Shown here: positions 11,501-23,405 of the stretch, piece after piece | Numbering within the stretch: the stretch's first letter is position 1 | How the letters are laid out: every line of letters begins with the position of its first letter | Origin: Termitomyces sp. T153 | Lineage: Eukaryota; Basidiomycota; Agaricomycetes; Agaricales; Lyophyllaceae | NCBI GenBank assembly: GCA_018296165.2 | Contig: JACKQL020000015.1 | Coordinates: 1,054,001 to 1,118,000, forward strand | Reading direction: 5' to 3' | DNA: 64,000 nucleotides | Made by a program: the position numbers and the translations under genes | The notes under the pieces: model-generated | What the model saw: the letters and a program-made list of their open reading frames with translations, nothing else | The model's database searches: none | What the model was told of the DNA's origin: nothing

Positions 11501-12319
11501 CCTCCCATCCTAAAGGCAGTTACCTACTTGGCAAAGAAGTATAACTTGCACCACATCCGAATCTCTGGTTACAATAAGCATGCTAATGGTATAGTAGAGC
11601 AGCCCCATTTTGATGTTCGCCAAGCCCTCTTCAAAGCAGTTGACGGTGATCAGTCCAGGTGGAGTACTGCTACTTACTCTGTATTTTGGTCAGAATGGGT
11701 TACCGTTCGCAAGTGAATGGGTTGCTCCCCTTACTTCACAACAACCAGTACCCACCCTCTCTTGCCAGCTGACATAGTAGAAGCAACATATTTGCAACTG
11801 CCACCAAACTTGCTATTGTCAACAACAGACCTCATAGCCTGCTGAGCAATTGATCTCCAACACTGCCCAGAGGATCTTGACTGCCTTCACAGTCATGTTC
11901 TTAGCACTTGTTGCCTAGCAGCCATTTGCTTCAAAACAGAACACACCACTACAATCTGCAATTACAACTTCAAAGCAGGCAACCTTGTACTAATGAGGAA
12001 TACTAGAATTGAGGTAACACATAACAAGAAGATGAAGCCTTGTTACCTAGGCCCCTTAGTGGTAATCTCTTGCAACCATGGAGGTGCTTACATTCTTTGT
12101 GAACTAGATGGCTCTGTACTGCATTGTCCCATTGCCGCCTTTTGCTTAGTCCCCTATTTCACTAGAGAACACATAATAGTGCCTAGCTATGCTTTTGATA
12201 TTGACACCTCTCAACTCAGAGAAATGGAGCAAACTGAACTTGTTGACAACGACAATACTGGAGATGTAACCAGTGAAGAAGAAAGCTACCTTCCACTAAG
12301 CCTTAGCAACTTATCTTGA
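8470..12319 (+). pseudogene. B-P pol: reverse transcriptase, RNase H, integrase
   Basis: The reading frame is +1 relative to gag-protease. RT runs from about 9230 to 10200 with KLRIVHSLEPLNRVT, FQTPFGALCLVTLPMGWTN and the catalytic box FIDN (9741-9752; B-M has FIDD). The second aspartate is lost. RNase H follows to about 10650. Integrase has HDDLSHRG and CHLCQ for zinc binding, and the catalytic triad at 11318-11320 (D), 11492-11494 (D) and 11597-11599 (E). A GPY-like module (KPCYLGPLVVIS) lies near 12030. A 31-bp tandem duplication at 9140-9201 and many stops kill the frame. The stop at 12317-12319 matches the B-M copy, so the C-terminus is the natural one. Confidence 0.85.
9140..9201 (+). 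repeat. 31-bp tandem duplication in B-P pol
   Basis: Two adjacent 31-bp units (9140-9170 and 9171-9201) begin CTAGTYGACATGGT and differ at two positions. B-M has a single copy. The extra 31 bases shift the RT frame. Confidence 0.85.
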
Positions 12320-12576
12320 CTCTGCTTCATTTCTTATTGTTCCTATCCATATTATCCAGAAAAACCCATCAACATTCTACTTTACCAGTTTCTTGTTTTG
12401 ATGCTGTGCTTGGCCATTCTGTTGCCAGTGCTTGGCATGCCTCTAGAGCATTAGGTGACAGTTGCCAACTCTGAATCATCGCCAAGTATTAAACAATTTG
12501 GGGCCCCTTAAGGGGGCTAGTCTGTGTCTGTACTATGAAAAACTAAAAATTGATTATATACAGGAGGCGGCTGTTG
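12320..12576. other. Spacer between pol stop and aORF stop in B-P
   Basis: This 257-bp stretch separates the convergent 3' ends of pol and the antisense gene. It is presumably 3' untranslated sequence for both. No open frame or other recognisable element is seen. Confidence 0.5.
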
Positions 12577-14389
12577 CTAAGCGTCAAGGTCAGCGTCATC
12601 ATCAGGCACCTCAATGGAATCCTCCACCTCCTCCCAGTCTCCTTCCCTGATGTTGTTCTCCTCCTGCCAGGCCAGGAAGGCCTGACAGTCTTGCTGATAT
12701 CCTGCCAGAGTTGCCAATGTTTACTTGGCAACAGTGTAATGGGCCTGCGCCACTAACAACTCCTTCCTGGCAGCCTCTAGCTCCCTCTGGAACCACTGTT
12801 CCACTCCTGCTGCCCTCTTGTCAAAATCCGCTAGCAACACCGCTGACATTAGCAGTGTCGGCCAACCCAGATCCTCGCCCAACCACTCCAGTTCATCGCT
12901 GCCAACCTGGCGCAAGGGAGTGTCACTCCAGGTCCCCTAGCAAAGTGGTTAGCAATCAAGAAGATAGCAAAAAGAAAGAACTTACCCGTCGTTGGACTTT
13001 GACCTCCTCCACCTGTTCCTCCACCTTGTCCTCCTCAATGGCAGCTGGGGCAGCCTCAAACTCTTTCTTGCCCTCGACCTCCATGTCGCTTTCCTCCTGC
13101 TCTACCGCAGCAACTGTTGCTAAGGGAGTTATCTCCCTCATCTCCACATCCCCCTCTCCCTCCTCACTAGCAACCATTTGGGGTCGCTTGGCAGTAGCAA
13201 CTGATGCAGGACTTGCTGCTCATTTTTGTGCCAGAGGCATTTTGTTGTCATTGTTGTTGTTGCCGCCATTGTCACCACCGTCTTCATCACTCTCCACCCA
13301 CTCCTTACTCTTTGCCTTAGTGCCCCCGCTACTCCCACTCATCACCTCCTGCAATGTCGGTAAGCTCAAGCTAGAAGGCTTGAGCTTGATGGACTCTCCT
13401 CTTCTCACTAACTCCTGCTGTTGCTCTATAAAAGCCCTCGCATTCCTTACCAATGCTGCCTTCATTGCTATCTTCTTAGTGAACTTGCCACCAGTGCTCC
13501 TCAATGACTGTCTGCTGTGTGAGCAGCTTTTCCTCATGCTGTCGCAATGATAACAGGGCTGGACCCCTGTGGGGTACCAGCAGCCCTCTGGGTCATTATT
13601 GGCTCAGCAGTTGTCACACTAGAGGAAGTTGTTAGCGATGAAGAAAGAAACAATCACTAAGTACTTACCACTCCTTGCATGTGCTTATACTCTTGTTGCT
13701 TTGCTAGCAACACTTGTCATCTTACTCTTGGCCTTCTCCAACTTTACGCCAGCTCCCAGGCCAGTGTCCACCACTGTAGAGGCCTTTTGCCAATGAAGTA
13801 GGGTTGCCAAGTGCTTGTTGGTAAATGTTTCTTCAATTTGTTCCTGTAAGAGCAGTTAGCGACTGTTGCCAAGAGTTAGCAAAAAAGAAAAGAAGAAGAC
13901 TCACTTCAATATCCTTGTCCTCCTTGTCTTGTGCCTTTGCCTTCCCCTTCCCTTTGTTCCTCGGAGTTGTTGCCAATTGTGGCGATGTCACCAACCCCCT
14001 AGCGACACTGCCAGCTGCTGCCTTAGGAATTGAGGGGCCTGCCTCTTGAATGTCCCTATGATTTGCCGCTTTCTTGCCCCTGCAACCCTTGCTCCGTCCC
14101 TCCCCCCTTGCCACTGCTAATGCACCTACTGGGTGCTGGAAGAAGAACTGGTCATTTTGTGACAATTCTTCAAAAAGCTGACATACCTTAGCAGTGTTGC
14201 TAGCACTAGTGACTGCCAGGGCACTTACCATCATTCCCACCACTGCAGCCATGTCTGAAAGATAGTGGTAACTGCCAAGCGAGGATCCTTTGCCAAGGAA
14301 GCACGAGCCATGGTGAGCAATTGGTCGACATGTTCCAGGAAGGCGTAGGCCATCATAGTCTTTTTGAACTGAGAGGCAAGATCGGACAT
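12577..14389 (-). pseudogene. B-P antisense gene aORF with six-Cys cluster
   Basis: This multi-exon gene is on the antisense strand between pol and the 3' LTR. The ATG at 14389 begins MSDLASQFKKTMMAYAFLEH. Candidate introns are 14187-14228, 13845-13904 (60 bases), 13619-13668 (50) and 12937-12985 (49). The last three have GTAAGT/GTGAGT donors and CTAAC branch sites. The exon after 13619 opens directly with the cysteine cluster (13523-13618), spaced C-x2-C-x8-C-x8-C-x2-C-x6-C, as in fungal Zn2Cys6 proteins. Basic, acidic and coiled-coil-like segments follow, and the protein ends EVPDDDADLDA. The introns at 13845, 13619 and 12937 keep phase. Damage includes CGA-to-TGA stops in the cluster and after MPLAQK, and a one-base slip upstream of the cluster. 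The role is unknown; a DNA-binding regulator is an inference. Confidence 0.75.
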
Positions 14390-14550
14390 AGTGATGAGAT
14401 CAAGATTGTAGTGGAGAGTAGATGAGAAGAAAGTGGGGATGATGAAGTTTAAGTGATACCGCCAGCAATTTTTATTCAAATCCCTCTGGCGCACGGACCA
14501 AGCAATCAAGCACGTGATTTTGGGGGTTGACTGAGGACAGTCAATATTTC

Positions 14551-14564
14551 AGTATGGGGGAGGA
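14551..14564 (+). other. Polypurine tract of B-P
   Basis: AGTATGGGGGAGGA directly precedes the 3' LTR, where plus-strand DNA synthesis is primed in LTR retroelements. Confidence 0.75.
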
Positions 14565-15528
14565 TGATGAGCCCCAGTTATTGCTGAGCACCATGTTTTT
14601 GGCATTTTGGACTTAGCGGCAGCTGACTACCTTGAATCTGACACAAGTCACAACACTCAGCACATGAGACTTAGCCCGAGGATTGGACCAAAGCACAAGA
14701 CTTTAGCAACCATGAGACTTATTGATCACAAGAAACATCATGTGGAGTTTGGAACCTGGGCCTAAATCATCAAGGCCTAGACCCTCCCTAGTGACGATTA
14801 TTAGCGACCCTAGCAACTCTAGCGATGAAACGGCATTCCCTTACTATATATGGGCAAATTATCAGACGCATACCTTTTACTATCATTTCTTTTGCTGAGC
14901 TTACCAACATACTTGAACAGTGTCTACACTTCAGGTATTAACATTGGACTCATTACTTTTTGGTTTCATTCGCAATTAGGTGCTGCCAAGACTTCACCTA
15001 TGATTTTTCACTTAGTTACAGACTGATGCCTCGTATGCACCCTAAACACAGTGACAGACACTGTTGCTAGTGGTGTCTATTTGTTTACTTTCCCATACTA
15101 TACTTTGAAATGTATAAATACTGACTATACATAGACACTGAAAAAGAGAAGAACAATCAGAGAACTGCTATCTTTAAGCTTACCAGTAAGAGATTTCACT
15201 TTGCCTCTTTCGCTCTTTTTATTGCCTTCGACTCTGGCTTAGTAATAAGCCTCCTCGACTTTGACCTCAACTTAGTGTGGTGCCAACTGTGGGTGCCTAT
15301 TTTAGTTAATCCGACTTAACAATGCTAGCAACTACAGCTAGTGACCCATTTACCAACTTCCATCGACTTCACTCTACAATGTAACTTTTGCTCTAGTTCT
15401 CTGGGACGGTTACTGACTCACCCTCAACTATTAACTTCCTACTGCCAGCTATCCTATCTAGTGACTAGTGTTAGGTCCTCTTTTTTTTAGGTTTCCTGCA
15501 TGGCACTAGGTGGCATAGGAGCACATCA
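14565..15528 (+). repeat. 3' LTR of B-P
   Basis: This LTR is 964 bp, the same length as the 5' copy. TATAAATA is at 15113-15120. It is followed by CCGC, the right target duplication, and then by A-Y gag. Confidence 0.92.
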
Positions 15529-17685
15529 CCGCTCAAGTCCTACATCCAACAGCGTGATGAAGTCCTCTGCTTCCTCCACCTCTCTCCCATGAAATTCACA
15601 AGATGCACTTGCACTCTCCTTATCAACCTAGGCTACTCTGACACTTCCACAATCCCAGAAGTTTGGGCAGATTGACTTCTTGATTTTCACAAATGCTACC
15701 TGCAAGGAAACCTCCCAGAAACTATGCAAGGCACCCTGGGCATTGATGCTAATTTATGGAACGAGCTCCACATGTTGGTTGAAGAAATCCACACCTGTCC
15801 AAAACTCCACTCCTTCAAAGATCCTCTGGACCCCTCCCACTCCTTCCATGTGCAACACAAGGAGCCTGTTGGAATATGAAGCAAAGCCCCACCTCCCATT
15901 CCCTGCCAGTAGAAAGAACTCAATGCAGCCTCCAGCATCTTGAGGAACCTCAACCTTGTGGGGGGATTGTTTGACCAACCTGCTGCCCACACCTTGGCCC
16001 TCTCTGCTTGTCCTCGGGCCAACTCCATCCCCAGCACCTTTTGAACATGGGATTAGCCCACTGTCCCCAAACCCCACTCCCAATGGCCACTCCTGCATGT
16101 CAACAATGATAACCAGACACTTTCCTATATTGACAAGCCTGGCAACTCTGCCAACAAGCCTGCCCCACGCAACAGCCCTTCACAGGACAGACCTCCCCAC
16201 TTTGACCTCTGCACCCCCTGTACCAATATGTCCCCACCCTGCCAGAGTGTCCCCACCCTGCCAGAGTGTCCCCACCCTGCCAGAGTGTCCCCACCCTGCC
16301 AGAGTGTCCCCACCCCTTCAAGGCAGCCTACAGGTCCTGGAGCACCCCGACCCCCTTTTCCCACTAATCCCCCTCGCCTCCCACCTGTTCCAATGCCTAA
16401 CCCTCCCACTGATGCCAACTACTTTGGACCCCCCACTCCTGGAGGACCCCCTCCCCCTCGATGGGCCCTCAGGCCTCCCCTGGGCAATGCAGGTCAACCC
16501 CCCAGCAGCAGACCTCCCAACAGCAGACCACTTGGAGGATAGGGCCCAGCTATGGACAACTTTCCCCCCCAGCATAGAAACAAAAACCACTATTACTACT
16601 ACTACAATGCTGGACCCCCATCCCAAACTCAAAACCCACAGGATGATACTCGCAATGCACTGGCTCAGGAAGGAAAACTTGACATCCAGAAGCCTGAACC
16701 CTTCACTGGCTGCAACCCCCAGAAGTGGCATATCTTTCTAACTCAGTGTCTGACTATGTTCCAAGCTAAGCCCATTACCTTCTAACTTGAGAGCTCATGA
16801 GTAGCCTTTGCCGCATCATATTTGCAGGGTATTGCCTTTGACCATTACATAGCACTACTCCAGTTTGACTCCAACAACCCCATACTTCCCAATTGGCTCG
16901 CTTTCACCCAGGAATTCTTGAGTAAGTTTGGCATCTTTGACACCATAGCAGAGGCAGAGGAAAATCTCTTCAACCTCCAAATGCGTGACAACAAATGCTT
17001 CACAACTTTCATCATACAATTCAAGCAAGAAGCCTACAAAACCAGATGGAACTACAACACTCTCCACTTTGCTCTCCATTGCACCCTGCCTCAACAGATC
17101 AAGGATGTCCTTTGCCTTGCACCCAAGCAAACCACTTATGATGGGTACAAGGCACTTGTTACTCAGGTCAACCAATGCTACTGGGAAGATCACAGTGAAA
17201 GCATGGCACTCCAGACCTCATGGAACACCTCCAGTAACATCAACTGGCAGGCCAGAGCAACCAATGGCATTTGATCCTCAATCCCCACCAACCCTGTCAA
17301 CCCCGCACCTCATTTCCCTCCAGGCCAAGGAACTACCAGTGCAAATCAACCTCTGGAACAATGCCCACCTGCTCAGCTCAATGCTGCCAACCTCCATGAG
17401 ACCCCAGAGCCCCTAGATGCCAACCCCGACAACTACCACAATATTCTGAACTCTGCTGATAATCAAGAAGCCCTGTGCATGAACAAGATTTGGGATAGGC
17501 CATGGATCAACATACCAGAGGATACATAGGAGAAATGATGGAAGGAGGGCATATGCATCCTATCTGGTGAGCAGGGACACTTTATCCACAGTTGTCCTAA
17601 ATGTCAGGTGATGGAATGTGCCATGTGGACAATCAACAGAGAAGACTGCAACTACCAGTTTATGGAAAATGAATTGGTGGTTTAG
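15529..17685 (+). pseudogene. A-Y gag, main segment
   Basis: Gag of the chromovirus A-Y, continuing from 4880. It has a long proline-rich linker, a YYYYYNAGPP patch at about 16580, and a retrotransposon-gag (capsid) domain at about 16700-17190 with FLTQCLTMFQAKPITF and EAEENLFNLQM. The CCHC knuckle at 17554-17595 has its second cysteine changed to serine (CILSGEQGH versus CILCGEQGH in A-T). The frame ends at TAG 17683-17685, where pol begins in the -1 frame. Several TAG/TGA stops interrupt it. Gag packages the element RNA in the particle. Confidence 0.85.
16229..16316 (+). repeat. 19-bp tandem repeat, 4.6 copies, in A-Y gag
   Basis: The unit TGTCCCCACCCTGCCAGAG is repeated four full times plus 12 bases, with no mismatch among full units. 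It lies in the proline-rich linker and is absent from the A-T and A-U gag genes. Three extra units add 57 bp, so the frame is preserved. Confidence 0.92.
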
Positions 17686-20383
17686 GTCTTAAAGATGCAC
17701 TAGACCACAGACCAGACCCCAACGTCTTCTCTGCCCCAGCCACACTTCTCCGTACAATAGTACTCGCCCCAGACAACCTCCTAGCACACCTCCCCTCCCA
17801 CACCTCCACCACCCTCCTCCTCTGCACCACCTTCCCCTTCTCCAACCACCCTGTCCCCACCCTAATTGACAGCAGCACCACAGATAACTTCATTGACAAA
17901 TCCCTAGTGGTGCTTGCTCCCCACTTCCTCTGATACCTCCCCACTCTGATCCCCCTCAAGCTCTTTGACAGTGACTCCACCCCCACTGGAGACATCATCC
18001 ACTGCCTGGAAGCAACCATGACCTTTGCCAATGGATGACAACAAGAACTCCGGCTGCTTGTCACAAAACTACACCCCTCCACCCCTGTTATCTTAGGCTT
18101 GTCATGGCTCTGCTCTACTAACCCTTGCATTGATTGGCCCAGCCTCACCCTCCGCCTCAACTAGGACAACCCCACCACACCAGACTGGTACCCTTTGATG
18201 TCTCATCCTCTTCTGAGAACCCTGAGACCATGATCAACCACCCCTGGACTCTTCCACAGCTCCACTCCAAGTTTATGCAGTCATTTGTTATCAATGTCTG
18301 ACTCAACAGCTTGCCCAAGGTAATCTCTGCCCTTGTCAACAGCAGCGCTTCTAGTACCTTCATCAGCAGTCAACTCAACCTCTGACACAATGACCTCAAC
18401 AAACCCCTCAAGCTCCAACTTTTTGATGGAAGCCCTGCCATAACAGGAATCACTCAATACCATGACACCACCCTCACCCTCAACAATGACCTGCAGTTTC
18501 AGGCCTGGCTCCTTATCACCCAACTACTCCCATTGACTCCAATTATACTCAGACTTCTGTGGCTGCAAGACATCAACCCTGACATTGACTGGAGAAACCT
18601 CACTATACAATTTCCTGGCTCTGAAGCAAGTTTAGTGGCCACCATCCCCCTCGGCCTCCAGTCTATCTCAGACTCTGATGTCTCTGACCCCAGTGCCAGC
18701 ACCTCTGGAGCAACCCAAAGCCCCTCCATCTCCAATGACAACTCAGAAGGCAAAGAACACACAACCCTGCCTCAGTCCCCCTTAGTCAAACCACAATGGC
18801 TGCCTCCTAACATACCCCAAAATTGATACAAGGGCCTGCAGTACCCCAACCAGCAACACTTGACACTCTAACTAACCCTGCCACCACTCCAGACTCAAGT
18901 GCTACTACTCCATCACCCACCCCCATCAACTCCAGAAGCCTCAACATTAAAATCATCAGCACTGTCCCCTTTGCACACATACTACAAGACAGCACCCCTG
19001 CCTTTCAGCTACAGATCATGCCAGCCCTACTGGAGGAGCACCTCCACGCAGAAACCGCCACGCTGGAGAGCAAAATGGAGGAACAAATCCTATCCAAAGT
19101 AGTCCCTCTAGAGTATCATGAATTTGCTGATGTGTTCTCTGAAGGGAGTGCCAAAGAACTTCCCTTGCACTGCTCCTACAACCACAAGATCGACCTCAAA
19201 GAAGGTGCCTCACTCCTGTTTGGCAAGATCTACAACATGTCTGAGATCAAGCTCCAGGCCCTGAAGGAGTACCTCAACAACATGCTCAGCAAGGGCTTCA
19301 TATGCCTGTTGATCTCCACTGCCAGTGCTCTGGTCTTGTTTGCCAAGAAGAAGGATGGATTGCTCTGACTCTGCATGGATTATTGGGGACTCAACAAAAT
19401 CACTAAAAAAAACCAGTATCCCCTCCCCCTGATTGGAGATCTTGTTGACTGTCTCTGCAGTGCCAAGATCTACATAAAGATAGACCTCTGCTCCAGCTAC
19501 AACAACATCTGGATCGCTCTGGAACATGAATGGAAGACCGCCTTTCGCACCTGCTATGGCCTCTTTGAGTACCTTGTGATGCCCTTTGGAATGACTAACT
19601 CCCCTGCCACCTTCCAGTACTTCATGAATGACATCTTCCATGACATGAACAACGTTTTCATTACTGTGTACCTGGACAACATCCTGATCTACTTGAATTT
19701 GCTGGCAGAGCATCCAAAACATGTCTGCTGCATCTTGGAATGACTCCAGAAGTATCACCTTCATGCCAAACTCAAGAAATGCTCCTTTTACATGACAGAG
19801 GTCAAATACCTTGGGGTCATTGTCACTCCCAATGGTGTGCACATGGACCCCACCAAGGTTGAAGCTATACTCAATTGGCCTCCACTGTGGAATGTCGAGG
19901 AGGTACAGTCCTTTTTGGGGTTTGCTAACTTTTATCACCGATTCATCAACAACTACTCCAGAATCACCAAACCCCTCAACTGACTCATGCAGAAAGACAC
20001 CCCTTGGGATTGCGACAGCAAGTGCCAAAGTGTATTCCTCCTCCTGAAGAAGGCCTTCACCTCCACTCCAGTCCTCCACCATTTTGACCCCTCCCTGCTG
20101 ATTGTGCTCAAATGCAACACTTCCAACTATGCCATCACTGGAATACTCTCCCAGTCAGACTCTGGAGGCAAGGATCTCCACTCTGTTGCCTTCTACACCC
20201 ACTCAATGATCCCCGCGGAGCTCAACTATGACATCTACAACAAGGAGCTCCTCGCAATTGTTGAAGCCTTCCATCAGTGGCAGGCCTACCTTGAGGGATC
20301 CCTGCACCACATCTAAGTCTACTCTGACCACAACAATCTGCAATACTTCATGACCATGAAGCAACTCAGCCACTGCCAAGCTT
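17680..20383 (+). pseudogene. A-Y pol, first part: two proteases, RT, RNase H
   Basis: Pol starts in the -1 frame relative to gag (GLKDALDHRPDPNVF). Two retropepsin-like units follow in tandem. The first has active-site codons at 17868 (LIDSSTT, glycine lost) and closing motif VILGLSWL (18087-18110). The second has NSSAS at 18338-18346 and the closing motif IILRLLWL. RT covers about 19060-19750 with [12 protein letters not shown] and YLDN (19669-19680; YLDD in A-T and A-U). RNase H extends to the solo LTR at 20389. Many stops make it non-functional. Pol continues at 21529. Confidence 0.85.
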
Positions 20384-20388
20384 GATAG

Positions 20389-21523
20389 TGTCAGGTTCCA
20401 CTGACCATGGGGGCTCAGCTATACTGGGTGACTCCTTACTAGGCAAACATGATTCCCTGCACTGACAACTCGGCACTCAGAGGTGTTCCAAGCACTGGGG
20501 ACTTGTGAGGATAGCCAGGGGGGGTTGATCTGAGCAAGTCCAGGGAGGTCCAGAGGAGTAGAGGACAAGTTGCGGGGGAGGGGGATGGACTTGGTGGGGT
20601 TCAGGCATAAGTCCATGTGTGAGTATTGTGGGTGTGGAGGAGGCGGAGGCTATGTGGATAACAGGAGCAGAGCTGGAGTTCTGATGGGGGATCAACAGGG
20701 ATTGATGGGGTTTGGAGCCAAGTGTATAGCAGGGTCTGGGGGTGGTAATGAGCATTGGAGGTTCATAATTGTAATTGCGGAGTTTGTAAGGACGTTATGG
20801 TCAAGAACTTGAATACAATAGACAGAATCAAACGGAACAATACGGAGTCAAATGGAATGAGATGAAGACGAGATGAGAACGAGAATAGATTCAGGTGGAG
20901 GCATGGAATGATAATAAAAAGATAATGGAACAGAGATGAGATAAGACTGGAAGACTGAGAATAAAGAAAATGAGACATGGGACACAAAACACAAGAAGAA
21001 ACAATCAGGAGCACATCAGGTAAGGTAGGTAATCTCAAGACTAGAGTATGAGGAGCTACTCTATGTCTTATATACTGACTACTGAAGAGCTCTGGGGATG
21101 TCGGCTGTGGTGGCAGGGCTTGGTGGAGCTCAATGGAGTCAACAGGTGTTGGTTATGATCAGAGGGCGGGCCACATTGATATGTTGATGGGATCAATTGC
21201 AACATGGTCCATTCCAAGACTGTCATGATACCCCAGTGTAAGTCGGAGGAGCTAGGGTGTCGAGTTGATGACATGTAATGGGGTCAGGCACAGCAGGGAA
21301 GTGGTTCCAGGGGCTCAGGAAGTCCAGGGGGAAGTGCCGGCGGCTGTGGGGAAGATGTCAGAGTTGGCCAGGGGGCCATCAGAGTTAACCGAGAATGTGT
21401 TGGAGTTAGCTGGAGTAGGTGCAGAGTGCTGGGGAAGTTTGATGAAGCATTGGGGGGGGGGGGTTATGGGGGAGCGGGGGTTTGTTGGGCGGTGTATGGG
21501 GCTTTAGGGAATGAGTCATGACA
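20389..21523 (-). repeat. Solo family A LTR in A-Y RNase H, TSD GATGG/GATAG
   Basis: This 1,135-bp LTR in minus orientation is flanked by GATAG (20384-20388) and GATGG (21524-21528). The difference is a G-to-A change converting a TGG tryptophan codon to TAG after insertion. No internal region remains, so it is a solo LTR. A run of ten G residues near 21450 is the counterpart of the C-run in the plus-oriented LTR at 29122. Confidence 0.9.
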
Positions 21524-21528
21524 GATGG

Positions 21529-23176
21529 TCCAAAACCCTCTTGGAGTATAACTTTACCATCCACTACTGCCCTAGATGACTCAGCACAAAGCCTGATGCC
21601 CTTACTTGGAGGTCTGACATGTATCTGAAAAAGTCATTTGAAGCCAAACGGAATGAGTTCAACCATCAAGTGGTAATCCCCCCCAAACATCTACATGCTG
21701 TGTTGATTTTAAATGAAGAAGGAATCTTCCATCAAATCAGAAATGCACCCTCAGACTCCTTCACCCAGCACAACCCCTGTCACAACTCCGCCAATGAGTC
21801 GAGTGCCAAAAACCCCTTCACACTGTCTCCAGACTGCCACCTCTTGCTCCAGAGTGGACAAATTTATGCTTCCAACTACAAGTCTGTCTGCCTTAACATA
21901 CTCTGGCAACACCATGATCACAAGCTCCAGGGATACCCAGGAATTTGTAAGACCCTTCAGCTCATCTCCCAGACTTACTTTTGGCCAGGAATGAAGAAGG
22001 ACATCATGCGATACATAAGGGCCTGTGAACCCTGTCTCTGGGTCAACGTACTCCACTACTATCCCCACACATTATTGAAGCCTCTCCCTGTTGGCCAATG
22101 CTCCTGGTCCTCAATATTGATGGATTATATTGTTGAACTCCCTGACTCCAAAGGTTTTGACACAATCCTCATCATTGTCTGCCACCTCACCAAACAAGCC
22201 CTCTTCATCCCCTGCCACACCACTGACAATGCTTCAGAGTTTGCCAAACTATTCCTTGAACACATATTCTCCAAGCATGGACTTCCAGACAACATCCTCT
22301 CTGACCACAGACTTCTGTTTATATCCCATTTTTGGCAATTGCTATGCAAGGTGCTCAAAATCAAAACCAATCTCTCCACCACCTATCATCTGGAGACCAA
22401 TGGACAAACAGAACAAGTAAACCAGACATTGGAACAGTATCTCTGCCTCTATATTAACTATTTATAGAATGACTGGCGTGCAGAACTCCCCATCACTGAG
22501 TTTACCTACAATAATACACCTTACTCTGCCACTGGAGTTTCCCCCTTCTATGCCAACAAGGGCTATAATCCCTGGCTCATGCTATCCCTCAAGGACATCC
22601 CCTCCCATGTTGCCCACAAAGTTGCTGAGGACCTCCGATCTCTCTACCAGTTCCTCTGGGACAAAATCTGCACTGCCAATCAAGCCTACTCCAAACATGT
22701 CCATGCCTGATGCAAACCAACCTCCAACTAGCCCTGGCACTTTGGTCTGGCTTGATTGACAAAATCTCAAGACTTGGAGGCCCTCCGTCAAACTTGATCA
22801 TAAGTGTTTTGGCCCTTTCAAAGTCCTCCAGAAGGTCTCCATGCACATCTACAAGCTTGACCTACCTCTGGGCTTGAAGGGCCTCCACTCCATGTTCCAC
22901 ATCCAACTCCTTGAGAAACACGCTCTGGACCCCTTCCCCAGACAACACTCCAGCCAACTGCCCCCCATCAAAGTTGAAGACAAGTACCATTACAAGGTCA
23001 ACCAAATCTTTGACTCCTGCATGGTCCATGGCTGACTCCAATACTTGGTCTGCTAAAAGGGCTATAGACCTGAGGATGACACTTGGGAACCCTGAAAAAA
23101 CCTCAATAGAGCCCCCAACAAACTCCAGGACTTCTATCAACAGCACCCTACCAAGCTCTGAGACCCCTGGGACTAG
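21529..23176 (+). pseudogene. A-Y pol, second part: integrase with chromodomain
   Basis: This completes RNase H and then encodes integrase. The core has MDYIVELP (first D), a decayed second-D segment (SDHRLLF instead of SDRGPLF in A-T) and NGQTEQVNQ (E). The C-terminal 60 residues (about 22970-23150) form a chromodomain-like segment: YHYKVNQIFDS, then KGYRPEDDTWEP. That places family A among the chromoviruses, whose integrase can be steered to heterochromatin. The natural stop is TAG at 23174-23176, aligning with A-T. Several stops lie within. Confidence 0.85.
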
Positions 23177-23405
23177 CAAGCACAGATGGCATCAGTGAGC
23201 ATAATCCCTGCCTCTGGATTTATCAGGAATTTAACTCCCATGAGTACCTTCCTATGTGTTTTCACTTACTCTGCCCTTCACTTAATCTGAAACTTCCCAT
23301 GCTCAGCAGAAATGCAAGAGTTCCGATATAGACAAGACTACAAGTACAAAATATAGAACTAAGAGGAGCATGGGGCAATAAGAAATCAAAGTCCAAAAGG
23401 CTCCC
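23177..23405. other. Convergent 3' spacer between pol and aORF (A-Y)
   Basis: About 230 bp lie between the pol stop and the antisense-gene stop. The segment GATGGCATCAGTG...GCCTCTGG is shared with A-T (about 49755) and A-N (about 36845), so the spacer is conserved in family A. No coding potential is seen. Confidence 0.55.

Larger units (their letters stand above)
4881..15528 (+). mobile_element. B-P: full-length family B Ty3/Gypsy element
   Basis: This element is 10,648 bp with two 964-bp LTRs (4881-5844, 14565-15528). It is flanked by the 4-bp duplication CCGC (4877-4880, 15529-15532) inside the gag gene of A-Y. The order is LTR, primer site, gag-protease, RT, RNase H, integrase with a GPY-type C-terminus, antisense gene aORF, polypurine tract, LTR. 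The two LTRs differ at roughly 6-7% of positions in the first 290 bp by eye, mostly transitions. Numerous in-frame stops make it non-functional. It belongs to the mushroom Gypsy group whose RT box is FIDD rather than YLDD. Confidence 0.92.

Noticed and set aside
16229..16316. Possible CRISPR-like array
   Set aside because: The units are directly adjacent with no spacers, in a fungal transposon gene. It is an ordinary tandem repeat.
16100..16418. Minus-strand glycine/tryptophan repeat proteins
   Set aside because: These are only the reverse reading of the 19-bp repeat; no other copy has them.
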